From positions 1 to 64,000 of the forward strand of contig NZ_FNVU01000028.1 of assembly GCF_900107965.1 (NCBI RefSeq): 64,000 nt of DNA. The letters run 5' to 3'. Positions within the stretch are counted from its first letter, which is position 1. Each line of letters starts with the position of its first letter. The position numbers and the translations under genes are program-made. Source of the DNA: Actinacidiphila yanglinensis. GTDB taxonomy: Bacteria; Actinomycetota; Actinomycetes; Streptomycetales; Streptomycetaceae. The notes beneath the pieces were generated by a model, which was given only the letters and a program-made list of their open reading frames with translations, ran no database searches and was not told the origin of the DNA. Of this stretch, positions 47,096-56,973 are shown piece after piece.

Positions 47096-49279
47096 ATGTT
47101 CCACCGCATCGGACGCGCCGTCGTCCGCCATCCCGTATGGACGATCGTCGCGTGGCTCGTCGCAGCCATCGCGATCGTCGCCACCGCGCCGAGCCTGCCG
47201 TCCAACAGCGACGAGAGCAGCTTCCTGCCGAGCAGCTACCAGTCGATCAAGGCGCTGGACCTGCAGGAGAAGGCGTTCCCGTCGGCGTTCACGCCGTCGG
47301 CGATCGTCCTCTACCAGCGGACCGACAACGCGCCGCTGACCGCTGCCGACAAGGCGGACATCAGCCGGATCACCACGGCCCTGGGCAACAAGCACATCGA
47401 CCAGGTGCAGAAGGTCATCACGGGTTCGGAGTCCGGCGACCACAAGTACAAGACCGCGCTGGTCCAGATGGACAAGAAGTCCGACGGGCAGCCCAAGCAG
47501 GCCGACGCGGCCAAGGCGCTGCGCGCGGACTCCGCCGACCTCGCCAAGGGCACCCAGCTGAAGGTCCTGGTCGGCGGTCAGGCCGCGCAGAACCTCGACC
47601 AGCAGGACGCGGGCAACTCCTCGGACGCCGTCGCCCTGGTCGGCTCACTGCTCATCATCATCATCACGCTGCTGATCATCTTCAGGTCCCCACTGATTGC
47701 GATCATGCCGCTGGTCATCCTGATGGGCCTGGTGTTCACCACCTCCAACGGCCTGATCTCCTACGCCACCAAGCTCTTCGGCCTCCAGGCCAACAGCTCC
47801 ATCTCGGCGCTGCTGATCGTGGTGGTGCTGGGTGTCGGCACGGACTACTTCCTGTTCCTCATGTTCCGCTACCGAGAACGGCTGCGGCTGGGTGACGACC
47901 CCAAGGAAGCGATGGTCAACAGCGTCACCCGGGTCGGCGAGGCCATCGCCTCGGCGGCCGGCGCGGTGATCATCTCCTTCCTGGCGCTGTCCCTGTCGAC
48001 CCTGGGCTTCCTCACCCAGCTCGGCCCGGCGCTCGCCATCCTGGTCGCGGTCACCCTGATCGCGGGTCTGACCCTCTTCCCGGCGATCTGCTCGCTGATC
48101 CCGCCGAGGGCGCTGTTCTGGCCCGGCAAGAAGTGGGGCCAGGAGCCGACCGGTACCCGCTTCACCTCGATCGGCCGGATGGTCGGCGGCAAGTCCGGGT
48201 GGGTCGCGATCGTCTCCGGCCTGGTGATGGTGCTGCTGGCGCTCGGCACTCTCGGCTACAAGGCCGACTACGACCTCGCCTCCGGGTCCATCCCCAAGAC
48301 CAAGGAGTCGATGGTCGTCCAGGACACCATGAAGAAGGCGTTCTCCGCCGGTGCGGCCGACCCGACCTCCGTCTTCCTCACCCGGACCGACCACAAGCCG
48401 CTGACCGGTGTGGACTTCACCGCGTACAAGGACAAGCTGGCGCAGGCCGACGGCGTCGCCAGCGCGACCTTCGACCAGAAGACCGGGCTGAGCAAGGACC
48501 GGACCACGGCCCTGTTCAACCTGACGCTGAAGTACTCCGGCGCCAGCGACAAGGCCATCTCGGCCGTCGGCGACGTCCGGACGACCGCCAAGGACAACGC
48601 TCCGCCCGGAACCGAGGCGGTGGTCGGCGGCACGTCCTCGATCTACCGGGACATCAACGCGGCCGTGAACCACGACTACCGCACGGTCTTCCCGGTGGCC
48701 GCGATCCTGATCATGGTGATCCTGGGGCTCCTGCTGCGCAGTATCGTGGCGCCCTGGTACCTGATCGCCTCGGTGGCCCTCGGGTTCGGCGCGACGCTCG
48801 GCGCCACGGTGCTGATCTTCGGCCGCGGCGACGGGTTGATCTTCCTGCTGCCGATCATCATGTACCTGTTCGTGGTGGCGATCGGAACGGACTACAACAT
48901 CCTGATGATCGCCCGGCTCCGGGAGGAGGCCCGCGAGGGCCGGGAGCCACGCGAGGCCGCCGCGGAGGCGCTGCGGCACGCCGGTCCCACGATCGCCTCG
49001 GCCGGTTTCATCCTGGCCGCGACCTTCGCGACCCTGATGCTGTCGGGGAACTCCTTCCTCACCGAGATGGGCTTCGCGATCGCCTTCGGCATCGTGGTCG
49101 CCGCGTTCGTGATGGCGATGTTCTTCACGCCGAGCCTCACCGCGCTGATCGGGCACGCCGCCTGGTGGCCGGGGCACGCGGACCGCGGTGCCGGCCCGCA
49201 GGGCGGCGTGGTCGCCGCGGGCGGCGGCACGGACCCGTACGGTGCGCCGGAACTGGACGAGAGCGGACGGCGGCGCTAG
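47096..49279 (+). CDS. MMPL-family RND transporter
   Basis: A 727-residue membrane protein with two repeats of one TM helix, an extracytoplasmic loop and five TM helices. Repeat 1 spans about 1-340 (WTIVAWLVAAIAIVATAPSL; TM block with VLGVGTDYFLFLMFRYRE). Repeat 2 spans about 365-690 (VAIVSGLVMVLLALG; VVAIGTDYNILMIARLREE). The two GTDY motifs are the proton-relay residues of the family. It exports lipids or hydrophobic compounds driven by protons. No regulator lies next to it. The start ATG 47096 follows GGAGGC. Confidence 0.93.
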   Translation: MFHRIGRAVVRHPVWTIVAWLVAAIAIVATAPSLPSNSDESSFLPSSYQSIKALDLQEKAFPSAFTPSAIVLYQRTDNAPLTAADKADISRITTALGNKHIDQVQKVITGSESGDHKYKTALVQMDKKSDGQPKQADAAKALRADSADLAKGTQLKVLVGGQAAQNLDQQDAGNSSDAVALVGSLLIIIITLLIIFRSPLIAIMPLVILMGLVFTTSNGLISYATKLFGLQANSSISALLIVVVLGVGTDYFLFLMFRYRERLRLGDDPKEAMVNSVTRVGEAIASAAGAVIISFLALSLSTLGFLTQLGPALAILVAVTLIAGLTLFPAICSLIPPRALFWPGKKWGQEPTGTRFTSIGRMVGGKSGWVAIVSGLVMVLLALGTLGYKADYDLASGSIPKTKESMVVQDTMKKAFSAGAADPTSVFLTRTDHKPLTGVDFTAYKDKLAQADGVASATFDQKTGLSKDRTTALFNLTLKYSGASDKAISAVGDVRTTAKDNAPPGTEAVVGGTSSIYRDINAAVNHDYRTVFPVAAILIMVILGLLLRSIVAPWYLIASVALGFGATLGATVLIFGRGDGLIFLLPIIMYLFVVAIGTDYNILMIARLREEAREGREPREAAAEALRHAGPTIASAGFILAATFATLMLSGNSFLTEMGFAIAFGIVVAAFVMAMFFTPSLTALIGHAAWWPGHADRGAGPQGGVVAAGGGTDPYGAPELDESGRRR

Positions 49280-49300
49280 CCGGCCGGGAGTTGTCCACAG

Positions 49301-49334
49301 GGGCCGGACAGGCGGGGAACCGCCTGTCCGGCCC
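49301..49334. terminator. Terminator after the MMPL gene
   Basis: A 15-base perfect inverted repeat (49301-49315 with 49320-49334) with the tetraloop GGAA, 22 bases after the stop. Confidence 0.9.
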
Positions 49335-49541
49335 TTCGGCTACGCTGGCAGAGCGGTGGGTGATTGCGGAGAGTGACCGGTTCGGGGCGGTCCGCTGCGG
49401 GCGGTGCGTGCCCACCGGGTGCGGCCGCCTGGTGTGGCCGGTCCGCGGTTCCCGGGACCGGGGCGCCGGGGGTTCCCGGAGTGGGGACGTGCTGTCCGCG
49501 AGGCCGTGGCGACGTGGCGGTCGGGCCCGCCGGGGGACGGA

Positions 49542-50120
49542 GTGATCGAGTCCATCGAGGGCGTGGAGGATCCGGGGGAGGCGGAGATGGGGGAAGCGAT
49601 CCGTGCCGTGGACGGCGGCTCGGCGGGGGAGCACGACCGGGAGTGGCGAGCGGGTCCACCGCCGCCGTGGCCGGAGCCGCCCGAGTGGGAGCTGCCGTCG
49701 GCGCGTTGGCGGCGGCAGGTGCTGGCGGCGCCGGGACTCGCGCTGCTCGGCGTGGCGATGCTGGTGGCCGAGGTGATGCTGGACAACCGGCAGGGCCGGC
49801 GGGCGGCGGCGCTGTGCCACCGGTTGCCGGTGCCGTGGACGCAGTTCGCGGCGGCTTACGCGGCGCTGCTGTGCGGGGTGGCCGGATCGGTGCTGTGCGT
49901 GCTGCTCTTCCGGGCGGCGTCCCGGGTGGGCGCGCGCGGCGCCGAGACCTGGCAGGGCACCCTCGCGCTGTGCATATGCGTTGCCAACGTGCTGGCGCTG
50001 CTCGTCGAGGCGGTCGCGGTCCACGGGGTGCACGCCGAGGCCGGTGATCCGTACTGGCAGTGCTCGGGAGCACCCGCGCTTGCCGGACTGCATATGCTCA
50101 TGCAGAGTCATGTCCTGTGA
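49542..50120 (+). CDS. Three-TM membrane protein of unknown function
   Basis: A 192-residue protein with an acidic N-terminal 60 residues and then three hydrophobic segments (APGLALLGVAMLVAEVML; AAAYAALLCGVAGSVLCVLLF; TLALCICVANVLALLVEAVAV). Four cysteines (ALCHRL, ALLCGV, SVLCVL, ALCICV) lie in or near the membrane. It starts at GTG 49542 behind GGGGGACGG, though ATG 49587 is an alternative. Its stop overlaps a possible GTG of the next gene, suggesting coupling. No family recognised. Confidence 0.7.
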   Translation: MIESIEGVEDPGEAEMGEAIRAVDGGSAGEHDREWRAGPPPPWPEPPEWELPSARWRRQVLAAPGLALLGVAMLVAEVMLDNRQGRRAAALCHRLPVPWTQFAAAYAALLCGVAGSVLCVLLFRAASRVGARGAETWQGTLALCICVANVLALLVEAVAVHGVHAEAGDPYWQCSGAPALAGLHMLMQSHVL

Positions 50121-50188
50121 ATAGGCCGGTCGACCGGGCCGCCCGCGCGCGGACCTCGCCGAGCGGTTCGGACCAGGGACGGACGGGC

Positions 50189-51157
50189 ATGGGCAGTGCT
50201 GACGGGGCGGACGCCGCGGGTCGCGCGAGCGATGCGGACGGAGCGGGCGGCACGCCTGCCGAGGTGGGCGGCGCGTCTGCCGATGGCGGCGGGCAGGCAC
50301 CCGGCGGTGGTGCGGGGACGGCCGGGAGCGGCGGGTCCGCGCGGCTGCTGAAACTCTTCGAGGCGCACCGGCTGACGCCGACCCAGCGACGCATCGCCCA
50401 CTGCCTGGTGCGCAAGGCGGACGAGGCGGCGTTCCTGTCGAGCGTCGAGGTGGCCGAGCTGGCGGGCGTCAGCCAGCCGTCCGTGACCCGGTTCGCGGTC
50501 GCCCTCGGCTTCGACGGCTACCCGGCCCTGCGCAGGCACCTGCGCGAGGTGGCACCGGCAGCCGACCAGGTCGGCGCGACCGCGTACAACGAGTACCAGC
50601 AGGCAGTGCAGGCCGAGATCGAGAACCTGCGGCACCTGGCCGAGCTGCTGGCCGACCCGGCGCCCGTGGCCAGGGCCGGGGCCCTGCTCGCCGGTTCGCG
50701 TCCGCTGCCGGTGCTGGGACTGCGGGCCGCGGGTGCCCAGGCGCGCGGGTTCGCGTACTTCGCCGCGAAGGTGCACCCGGACGTGCGGCTGCTGGACGAG
50801 GGCGGCACCATGCTCGCCGACCGGATCGACGCGGCGGTGCGGGCGGGCGCGAGCGCGCTGCTGTGCTTCGCGCTGCCCCGGCACCCCCGGGAGGTGGCCG
50901 ACGCGCTCGGGTACGCGCGGGCGGCCGGGCTCACCGTGGTCACCGTCGCGGACAGCGCGTTCGCGCCGGTGGCCGCGCACAGTGACCTGCTGCTGCCCGC
51001 GGCCGTCGGCACGGGTCTTGCCTTCGACACGGCGTGCGCGCCGATGCTGCTGGGCCGGGTGCTGCTGGAGTCGATGTGCGACGACCTGCCGGACGCACAG
51101 GCGCGGTTGGAGGAGTTCGACGCGCGTGCCGCGGCCCGCGGGGTGTTCATGGAGTGA
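50189..51157 (+). CDS. RpiR/MurR-family regulator
   Basis: A 322-residue regulator. Residues 1-50 are low-complexity Gly/Ala/Asp. The RpiR helix-turn-helix (LTPTQRRIAHCLVRKADEAAFLSSVEVAELAGVSQPSVTRFAVALGFDGY) spans about 55-110, and a SIS sugar-phosphate-binding domain (LLAGSRPLPVLGLRAAGAQARGFAYF, LLCFALPRHPREVADAL, VVTVADSAFAPVAAHSDLLLP) about 150-290. A longer GTG start at 50117 overlaps the preceding stop. Such regulators often sit by sugar or amino-acid catabolic genes; the hut operon lies 4 kb downstream, but the target is not evident. Confidence 0.88.
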   Translation: MGSADGADAAGRASDADGAGGTPAEVGGASADGGGQAPGGGAGTAGSGGSARLLKLFEAHRLTPTQRRIAHCLVRKADEAAFLSSVEVAELAGVSQPSVTRFAVALGFDGYPALRRHLREVAPAADQVGATAYNEYQQAVQAEIENLRHLAELLADPAPVARAGALLAGSRPLPVLGLRAAGAQARGFAYFAAKVHPDVRLLDEGGTMLADRIDAAVRAGASALLCFALPRHPREVADALGYARAAGLTVVTVADSAFAPVAAHSDLLLPAAVGTGLAFDTACAPMLLGRVLLESMCDDLPDAQARLEEFDARAAARGVFME

Positions 51158-51196
51158 TCCCCGCGGGCCCTGCGGGGGCGCCGGTCGCCGGTGTGG

Positions 51197-52816
51197 TCAG
51201 TTGCCGGTGCGGCGGGTTCGGCGGCTGCGGGCGAGGGCGAAGGCGGCGCCGCCGAAGGCGAGGGCGGCGGCACCGGTCCAGGTGAGGATCCAGGTGCCGG
51301 TGTTGCCCGTCGTGGCGAGGGAGCCGTCGCCGCCGGTGGCGTGCGCGTCCGTGCCGGGCGTGTGGCCGGTGCCGGCCTGGGCGCTCGGCCGGTTGCCGCC
51401 GGAGCCGTCCCCCACGCCCGCGCCGCCGGCCGACGGCGACGGGGTGGGCGTGGTCGCGCCGCCCTGCACGTGCACGGTGAGCGGCGCGGTGTCGTTCGCG
51501 TGGTCGGGGTCGAAGGGCAGCCCGAGGTCGTAGACGGTGGTGGCCTTCACCGATCCGGTGGCGAGGGCGGGCGCGCCGGCGTCGATCCGCAGCGTGAACG
51601 GCAGCCGCACCACCTGGTTCGCCTCGAACGGGCGCTGGACCGCGCAGATGTAGCGGGGCGCGCCGAGGGCGGGCCGGCCCGGGCCGTCCGTCGCCCAGGG
51701 GTTGCACGCGCCGGGCACCTTCACCGCGGTGGTGCCGTGCGGAATGTCGACCATCACGCCGAGCTGGTTGTCGCTGGTCTCGACATCGACGGTGGCGGGG
51801 CCGTCGCTGCGCATCGAGGCGGTGACCACCACCCGGTCACCGGGCCTGCCCCGGGCGGTGTCTCCGCCCGCCGCGAGGTCGGCGGTGTTGTCGGTGTCGA
51901 CCGTCCAGTCCGCGGAGTCCTCGCCGCCGGTGGGAGCGGCGCCGTCCGGGACGAGCGAGAGCACCGGGCCGCTGCCGTCGCCGGTCGGCGCACTTCCGGA
52001 ACCGGGGACGGCCGTGTACCGGACCAGGTCCCACAGCGCCCGGGGGGTGACGTCGATGCCGATCCGGCCGGACAGCCGGTACTTCCCGCCCGGCTGGACG
52101 ATGGTGGCGATGTGGCACAACGCGTCGTCGGTCAGGGAGGGATAGCCGTTGTCGATGGTCTGCCGGCTGTAGACGCAGTTGGAGAAGTGCTGCGCGAATC
52201 CGAGCCCTTCGGTGGTGGTCAGCCGCAGATCGACACCGTCGGAGGGCAGTTGGCCGGTGTTCGCGACGGTGACGCCCGCGTCCAGGGTGCTGCCGGGCGT
52301 GGCGTGGCCGACGGGCGGCAGGTCGTTGACCACCAGCCCGACCCTGCCGACGGTCACCTTCACCGTGACCGGGGTGAGCGCGGCGCCCTGCGCGGTACCG
52401 GACAGCACGGCCGTGCCCGTGGTGCCGAGCGGGACGCCCGCCTTGGCGTTGAGTTCGACCAGGCCGCCGGTGCCGCCGACGCCCAAGGCGGCGGTCTTCC
52501 ACTCGCAGACGTCGTTCCGGCACTGCCCGCCGTCGTCGGCGAAGGAGCTGATCCCGGAGACGTCGAGGGTGACGTCGACGTCCGTGACGGCGGTGCCGTC
52601 GCCAGGGGCGGCCAGGCTCCAGCTGATCTGGGGCGGGTCGTCCGGGGTGGCCGGCTGCGGCAGGCCCACGTCGGTGCTGACCGCGACGAGCGGGAGCGTG
52701 GGCTGCGTGGCGGCGCGCGCGGACGGCTCGACCGCGACGGCGCCGAGCAGCGCGACCGCGCAGGCGGTGAGCGCGGCGGCCGGGCGGCGCCGGGTGAGGA
52801 GCGTGCGGAGCGGCAT
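51197..52816 (-). CDS. Sortase-anchored (LAXTG) cell-surface protein
   Basis: A 539-residue secreted protein. The signal peptide is residues 1-36 (basic MPLRTLLTRRRP, then hydrophobic AALTACAVALLGAVAV, cleavage after SARA). The middle contains repeated beta-strand domains of the DUF11/CARDB kind (VTVANTGQLPSDGVDLRLTT). A Pro/Ser/Thr/Gly-rich stalk precedes the sorting signal LATTG, a hydrophobic helix (TWILTWTGAAALAFGGAAFALA) and the basic tail RSRRTRR. LAXTG is the motif cleaved by Streptomyces class E sortases. The start ATG 52816 has GGGGGA upstream. No sortase gene is near. Confidence 0.87.
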   Translation of the reverse strand: MPLRTLLTRRRPAAALTACAVALLGAVAVEPSARAATQPTLPLVAVSTDVGLPQPATPDDPPQISWSLAAPGDGTAVTDVDVTLDVSGISSFADDGGQCRNDVCEWKTAALGVGGTGGLVELNAKAGVPLGTTGTAVLSGTAQGAALTPVTVKVTVGRVGLVVNDLPPVGHATPGSTLDAGVTVANTGQLPSDGVDLRLTTTEGLGFAQHFSNCVYSRQTIDNGYPSLTDDALCHIATIVQPGGKYRLSGRIGIDVTPRALWDLVRYTAVPGSGSAPTGDGSGPVLSLVPDGAAPTGGEDSADWTVDTDNTADLAAGGDTARGRPGDRVVVTASMRSDGPATVDVETSDNQLGVMVDIPHGTTAVKVPGACNPWATDGPGRPALGAPRYICAVQRPFEANQVVRLPFTLRIDAGAPALATGSVKATTVYDLGLPFDPDHANDTAPLTVHVQGGATTPTPSPSAGGAGVGDGSGGNRPSAQAGTGHTPGTDAHATGGDGSLATTGNTGTWILTWTGAAALAFGGAAFALARSRRTRRTGN

Positions 52817-53028
52817 CACGGGATCTTCCCCCAAGTCCCTTGGACGCGACGGCGAACACCTGCTGCGACGGCCGGCGTCGGTAAATGGTTGCGTGGAAAA
52901 GCGGACCGATCGGGTTTTCGGTTTAACGAAAATCTGAGAAAGGCGCAGTAATCTCCCTCCCCAGCGCGTGGCCAACGGCGCCGTACCACCGGGACGGCGG
53001 GCCGCGACGACGACGGAGGGAGCGCGAC

Positions 53029-53568
53029 GTGGTGCGCGGGGCCTACACATTGGCGCGGGTGGCGGTGACGGTGCGCGTGGCGGCGGCCTGGCTGTGGTGG
53101 CTGGGCGTGATCGCCGCGATTCCGGGGACCGCGGTGACGTTCAGCCCGACTGGCCGGCGGATCGGCGTGATGGCGGGCGTCGTGCTCTTCCTGCTGGCCG
53201 CGGTGATCGCCTCCCTCGTCCGCGGTGGCCGCCACGGCGAACGGGCCAAGGGCGCCTCCCGCGCCGCGAAGTCCGTGTTCCTCCAGGACCGCAAGGTGAC
53301 CGCCCGGGCCTGGGTGCGTCGCCGCCGCTGGTGGCTGGTGGCCGCCTTCGTGGTCGCCGCCGCCGCGAATGCGGTCCTGCCCTGTGCGGCGGGGATGCTG
53401 CTGGGCGGGGTCGGCGCGGGCCTGTGGGTACGCTCCCGCCGCGTGGCCCGCCTCGAACGCTCCCGCGACGCCCTCCTCTGGGTCCGCCCCGACGGGGATC
53501 CCGCGCTGTATCAGCTCACTGGGACGGCCGCCGGTGATGCGGCCCCCGGCGGTGGGCGCCGCCGCTGA
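53029..53568 (+). CDS. Three- to four-TM membrane protein of unknown function
   Basis: A 179-residue protein with hydrophobic segments at about 17-35 (VAAAWLWWLGVIAAIPGTA), 47-65 (VMAGVVLFLLAAVIASLV), 100-117 (WWLVAAFVVAAAANAVL) and 118-132, and basic loops (RGGRHGERAKGASRAAK). It starts at GTG 53029 with GGAGGG upstream. Nothing indicates function. Divergent from the LAXTG gene, with a TTTTCG-N6-CGAAAA dyad at 52915-52932 between them. Confidence 0.72.
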   Translation: MVRGAYTLARVAVTVRVAAAWLWWLGVIAAIPGTAVTFSPTGRRIGVMAGVVLFLLAAVIASLVRGGRHGERAKGASRAAKSVFLQDRKVTARAWVRRRRWWLVAAFVVAAAANAVLPCAAGMLLGGVGAGLWVRSRRVARLERSRDALLWVRPDGDPALYQLTGTAAGDAAPGGGRRR

Positions 53569-53645
53569 GGGTGCGCCCGGGGTGCCCTGGACCCTCCAGG
53601 GTGCCCGGTCCTGCCGGTTGAGGGACCACCTGCCGGTGGTGGGTT

Positions 53646-53820
53646 GGGGGTGCCTCCCAGGCGGAGCTCTGGGGGAGCGCAGTTCCCCGCGCCCCTTGGT
53701 TGGCGCGGCTCCCTCCGCGAAAAGAGGGTCACCAACCAGGGGGCGCGTGGGGGCACTCCCCCTGGCTTCGCCGGGGGCACCCCCACCCAGCCGCCAGGCT
53801 GGGGGAGAACTGCGCGGGCA
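53646..53820. repeat. Inverted pair of GC-rich intergenic repeats, copies B and C
   Basis: Copy B (53646-53677, plus) and copy C (53756-53784, minus) share the skeleton GGGGGTGCC..CGG/GGCG-AGC..GGGGGAG with copy A at 44856. Between them CCTTGGTTGG (about 53694-53703) faces CCAACCAGGG (about 53732-53741), so the region can fold into one large hairpin. It fills most of the 306-base gap between the membrane protein and the PLP decarboxylase, which are convergent. No gene is seen here. Confidence 0.6.
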
Positions 53821-53874
53821 ACCACGGCCGGACCGCAAGGTCCCGTCACCGGCGGACCGGGGCAGCCGGGTGGG

Positions 53875-55206
53875 TCAGGCGGGCCCCAACGGGGGGAACC
53901 CCGCACCGCTCTCCGCGAGGAGCTCCTCCTGGGTCTGGGCCGCCCGCACGGGCGAGAAGTCGACGGCGCCGTCCGGGTGGACGCGGTAGCCGTACACCGC
54001 GGGCCGCGGCAGCGAGTTGTACGCGAAGTGGTTGGAGAAGTAGTACGCCCCGGTGTCGAGCAGCGCCACGTGATCCCCGGGCTCGAGCAGCGGCAGCGAA
54101 CGCCCCTTGGCCACGAGGTCCCCGGCGAAGCAGCACGGTCCGGCCACATCCTGGACCACCGGCTCGCCGCCCTTCTCCACCCCCTTGGCATCCAGCGCGA
54201 GCACCCGGATCGGCCACGCCTCGGGCACGAACACCGTGCGGGTGGCGACCTGGGCGCCGGCGTGGGTGACCGCGATCGGCCGCCCGCCCGCGGACTTCGC
54301 GTACTCCACTCGCGCCAGCACGGTCCCGCTCTTGGCGAGCAGCGAGCGGCCGAACTCCGTGACGATGCCGTAGCGGCCGTCGAAGAGCCCGGGGATCTCG
54401 CTGCGCAGCAGGTCGGCGTAGTCGGCGAAGGACGGCATCGCCTCGTCGGAGCCGAAGTTCACCGGCAGGCCGCCGCCGATGTCGAGGGCGTCGACCTGCT
54501 GCCGTCCGGCGGCCGCGTTGATCCGCTCGGCCAGCTCGTAGGCGGCCCGCACCCCCTCGACCATGAGCGCCAGCGGCACCCCCTGCGAACCGGTGTGCGT
54601 GTGCAGCCGGTTGAGCCACGGCCGGCGCGCATACGCCTCCAGGACCCAGTCCAGCGCGCCCTCGTCGCGCAGCGCCACGCCGAACTTCGAGCTGGCCGTG
54701 GCGGTGCTCATCGCCCCGATACTGCCGCCGCCGACCTGGGGGTTGATCCGCAGGCCGACGGGCGCGGTGGAGGGCGCGGCCTCGCGCAGGGCGTCGATCC
54801 GGGCCAGCTCCTGCGGGTTGTCCGCGTTGACCGCGATGCCGAGCGCGAGCGCCTCGCGCAGTTCGGCGACGGTCTTGGCGGGGGAGTCCAGCACGATCCG
54901 TTCCGCGGGGATGCCGGCCGCGCGGGCCAGCGCGAGTTCGCCGGGACTGGCCACCTCCGCGCCGAGCCCGCAGGCGTTGAGCAATCCGAGCACCGGGACG
55001 AGGGAGGCAGCCTTTACGGCGAAGGTGTGCGTGATGCTCACCCCGGGGGTGGCGAACGCGTCGCGCAGGGCCGTCGCCGAGGCGGCGATGCCCGCGACGT
55101 CCAGCAGCCCGACCACGGGTTCGGCCTCGCCGGCCAGCCCCCGCTCCACCGCGGCACGCAGTGCGTGCCCCCGCCGTATCCCCAGCTCATCCGTCATGTC
55201 TGCCAT
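53875..55206 (-). CDS. PLP-dependent decarboxylase (fold type III, DAP/ornithine decarboxylase family)
   Basis: A 443-residue alanine-racemase-fold enzyme. The PLP lysine is in THTFAVKAAS, the His-x-His-x-Gly-Ser motif in LHTHTGSQG, the phosphate-binding loop in DIGGGLPVNF, the EFGRSLLA motif, and the cross-subunit Cys region GPCCFAGD, followed by AYYFSNHFAYNSLPRP. The family includes diaminopimelate, ornithine and carboxynorspermidine decarboxylases. GPCCFAGD differs from the usual GPxCESxD of LysA, so diaminopimelate is not certain. The start is ATG 55206 or 55197. It is divergent from the hut operon; a link to histidine metabolism is not evident. Confidence 0.85.
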   Translation of the reverse strand: MADMTDELGIRRGHALRAAVERGLAGEAEPVVGLLDVAGIAASATALRDAFATPGVSITHTFAVKAASLVPVLGLLNACGLGAEVASPGELALARAAGIPAERIVLDSPAKTVAELREALALGIAVNADNPQELARIDALREAAPSTAPVGLRINPQVGGGSIGAMSTATASSKFGVALRDEGALDWVLEAYARRPWLNRLHTHTGSQGVPLALMVEGVRAAYELAERINAAAGRQQVDALDIGGGLPVNFGSDEAMPSFADYADLLRSEIPGLFDGRYGIVTEFGRSLLAKSGTVLARVEYAKSAGGRPIAVTHAGAQVATRTVFVPEAWPIRVLALDAKGVEKGGEPVVQDVAGPCCFAGDLVAKGRSLPLLEPGDHVALLDTGAYYFSNHFAYNSLPRPAVYGYRVHPDGAVDFSPVRAAQTQEELLAESGAGFPPLGPA

Positions 55207-55308
55207 CCCACCATCCCGCCCGGCGGGACTTCCACCCGGGTCCTGTTGACTAGGGCTATTCAGCGGGCAAGGATGTGAATATTTCGCCACCACGAGGAGG
55301 CTTGCCCG

Positions 55309-56973
55309 ATGTCCGGACCGAGGCCGGTACGCGCACCGCGCGGCACGGAACTGAGCGCCCAGGGTTGGCAGCAGGAGGCCGCGCTGCGGATGCTCCAGAA
55401 CAACCTGGACCCCGAAGTCGCCGAGCACCCCGACCAGCTCGTCGTCTACGGCGGCACCGGCCGGGCCGCCCGGGACTGGAACTCCTTCGACGCCATGGTG
55501 CGCACCCTGCGCGGCCTCAAGCAGGACGAGACCATGCTCGTCCAGTCAGGCCGCCCGGTCGGCGTCATGCAGACCCACGAGTGGGCGCCGCGGGTGCTGA
55601 TCGCCAACTCCAACCTCGTCGGCGACTGGGCCACCTGGGAGGAGTTCCGCCGCCTGGAGGCGCTCGGCCTGACCATGTACGGGCAGATGACCGCCGGCTC
55701 CTGGATCTACATCGGTACCCAGGGCATCCTGCAGGGCACCTACGAGACCTTCGCCGCCGTCGCCGAGAAGCGCTTCGGCGGCACCCTGGCCGGCACGATC
55801 ACCCTCACCGCCGGGCTCGGCGGCATGGGCGGCGCCCAGCCGCTGGCCGTGACCATGAACGGCGGCGTGGTGATCTGCGTCGACTGCGACCCGCGCGCCA
55901 TCGACCGCCGGATCGAGCACCGCTACCTCGACGTACGCGCCGACTCCCTCGACCATGCGCTCCGGCTGGCCACCGAGGCCCGCGACGCCCGCCGCCCGCT
56001 GTCCATCGGCGTCCTCGGCAACGCCGCCGAGGCCGTCCCGCAGCTGCTCGCGATGGGCGCGCCGATCGACGTCGTCACCGACCAGACCTCCGCGCACGAC
56101 CCGCTCGCCTACCTGCCGCTCGGCATGGACTTCGACGACATGGCCCGCTACGCGGCCGAGAAGCCGGCCGACTTCACCCTGCGGGCCCGCGAGTCCATGG
56201 CCCGGCACGTGGCGGCCATGGTCGGCTTCCAGGACGCCGGCGCCGAGGTCTTCGACTACGGCAACTCCATCCGCGGCGAGGCCCAACTCGCCGGCTACGA
56301 GCGAGCCTTCGCCTTCCCGGGCTTCGTGCCCGCCTACATCCGCCCGCTGTTCTGCGAGGGCAAGGGCCCCTTCCGCTGGGCCGCGCTGTCCGGCGACCCC
56401 GCCGACATCCACCACACCGACCGGGCGATCCTCGACCTCTTCCCGGAGAACGAGTCGCTGGCCCGCTGGATCAAGCTGGCCGGCGAGCGCGTCCACTTCC
56501 AGGGACTGCCCGCCCGCATCTGCTGGCTCGGCCACGGCGAGCGGGACCGCGCCGGCGAGCGCTTCAACGAGATGGTCGCCGACGGCACCCTCAAGGCGCC
56601 GGTCGTGATCGGCCGCGACCACCTGGACGCCGGCTCGGTCGCCTCCCCCTACCGGGAGACCGAGGGCATGCTCGACGGCTCCGACGCCATCGCGGACTGG
56701 CCGCTGCTCAACGCCATGGTCAACGTCGCCTCCGGCGCGTCCTGGGTCTCCATCCACCACGGCGGCGGCGTCGGGATCGGCCGCAGCATCCACGCCGGGC
56801 AGGTCACCGTCGCCGACGGCACCCCGCTCGCCGCCGAGAAGATCCGGCGCGTGCTCACCAACGACCCCGGCATGGGCGTCATCCGCCACGTGGACGCCGG
56901 CTACGACCGCGCGAAAGAGGTCGCGGCCGAGCGGGGCGTGCGGGTGCCGATGCGGGAGGACCAGCCGCGGTGA
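55309..56973 (+). CDS. hutU: Urocanate hydratase
   Basis: A 554-residue protein with urocanase features from end to end: [63 protein letters not shown] (NAD+ site), [13 protein letters not shown] and [17 protein letters not shown]. It converts urocanate to imidazolonepropionate with tightly bound NAD+. The start ATG 55309 follows GAGGAGG. First gene of the hut operon; its stop overlaps the next start. HutH (histidine ammonia-lyase) is not in the window, as is usual in Streptomyces. Confidence 0.97.
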   Translation: MSGPRPVRAPRGTELSAQGWQQEAALRMLQNNLDPEVAEHPDQLVVYGGTGRAARDWNSFDAMVRTLRGLKQDETMLVQSGRPVGVMQTHEWAPRVLIANSNLVGDWATWEEFRRLEALGLTMYGQMTAGSWIYIGTQGILQGTYETFAAVAEKRFGGTLAGTITLTAGLGGMGGAQPLAVTMNGGVVICVDCDPRAIDRRIEHRYLDVRADSLDHALRLATEARDARRPLSIGVLGNAAEAVPQLLAMGAPIDVVTDQTSAHDPLAYLPLGMDFDDMARYAAEKPADFTLRARESMARHVAAMVGFQDAGAEVFDYGNSIRGEAQLAGYERAFAFPGFVPAYIRPLFCEGKGPFRWAALSGDPADIHHTDRAILDLFPENESLARWIKLAGERVHFQGLPARICWLGHGERDRAGERFNEMVADGTLKAPVVIGRDHLDAGSVASPYRETEGMLDGSDAIADWPLLNAMVNVASGASWVSIHHGGGVGIGRSIHAGQVTVADGTPLAAEKIRRVLTNDPGMGVIRHVDAGYDRAKEVAAERGVRVPMREDQPR

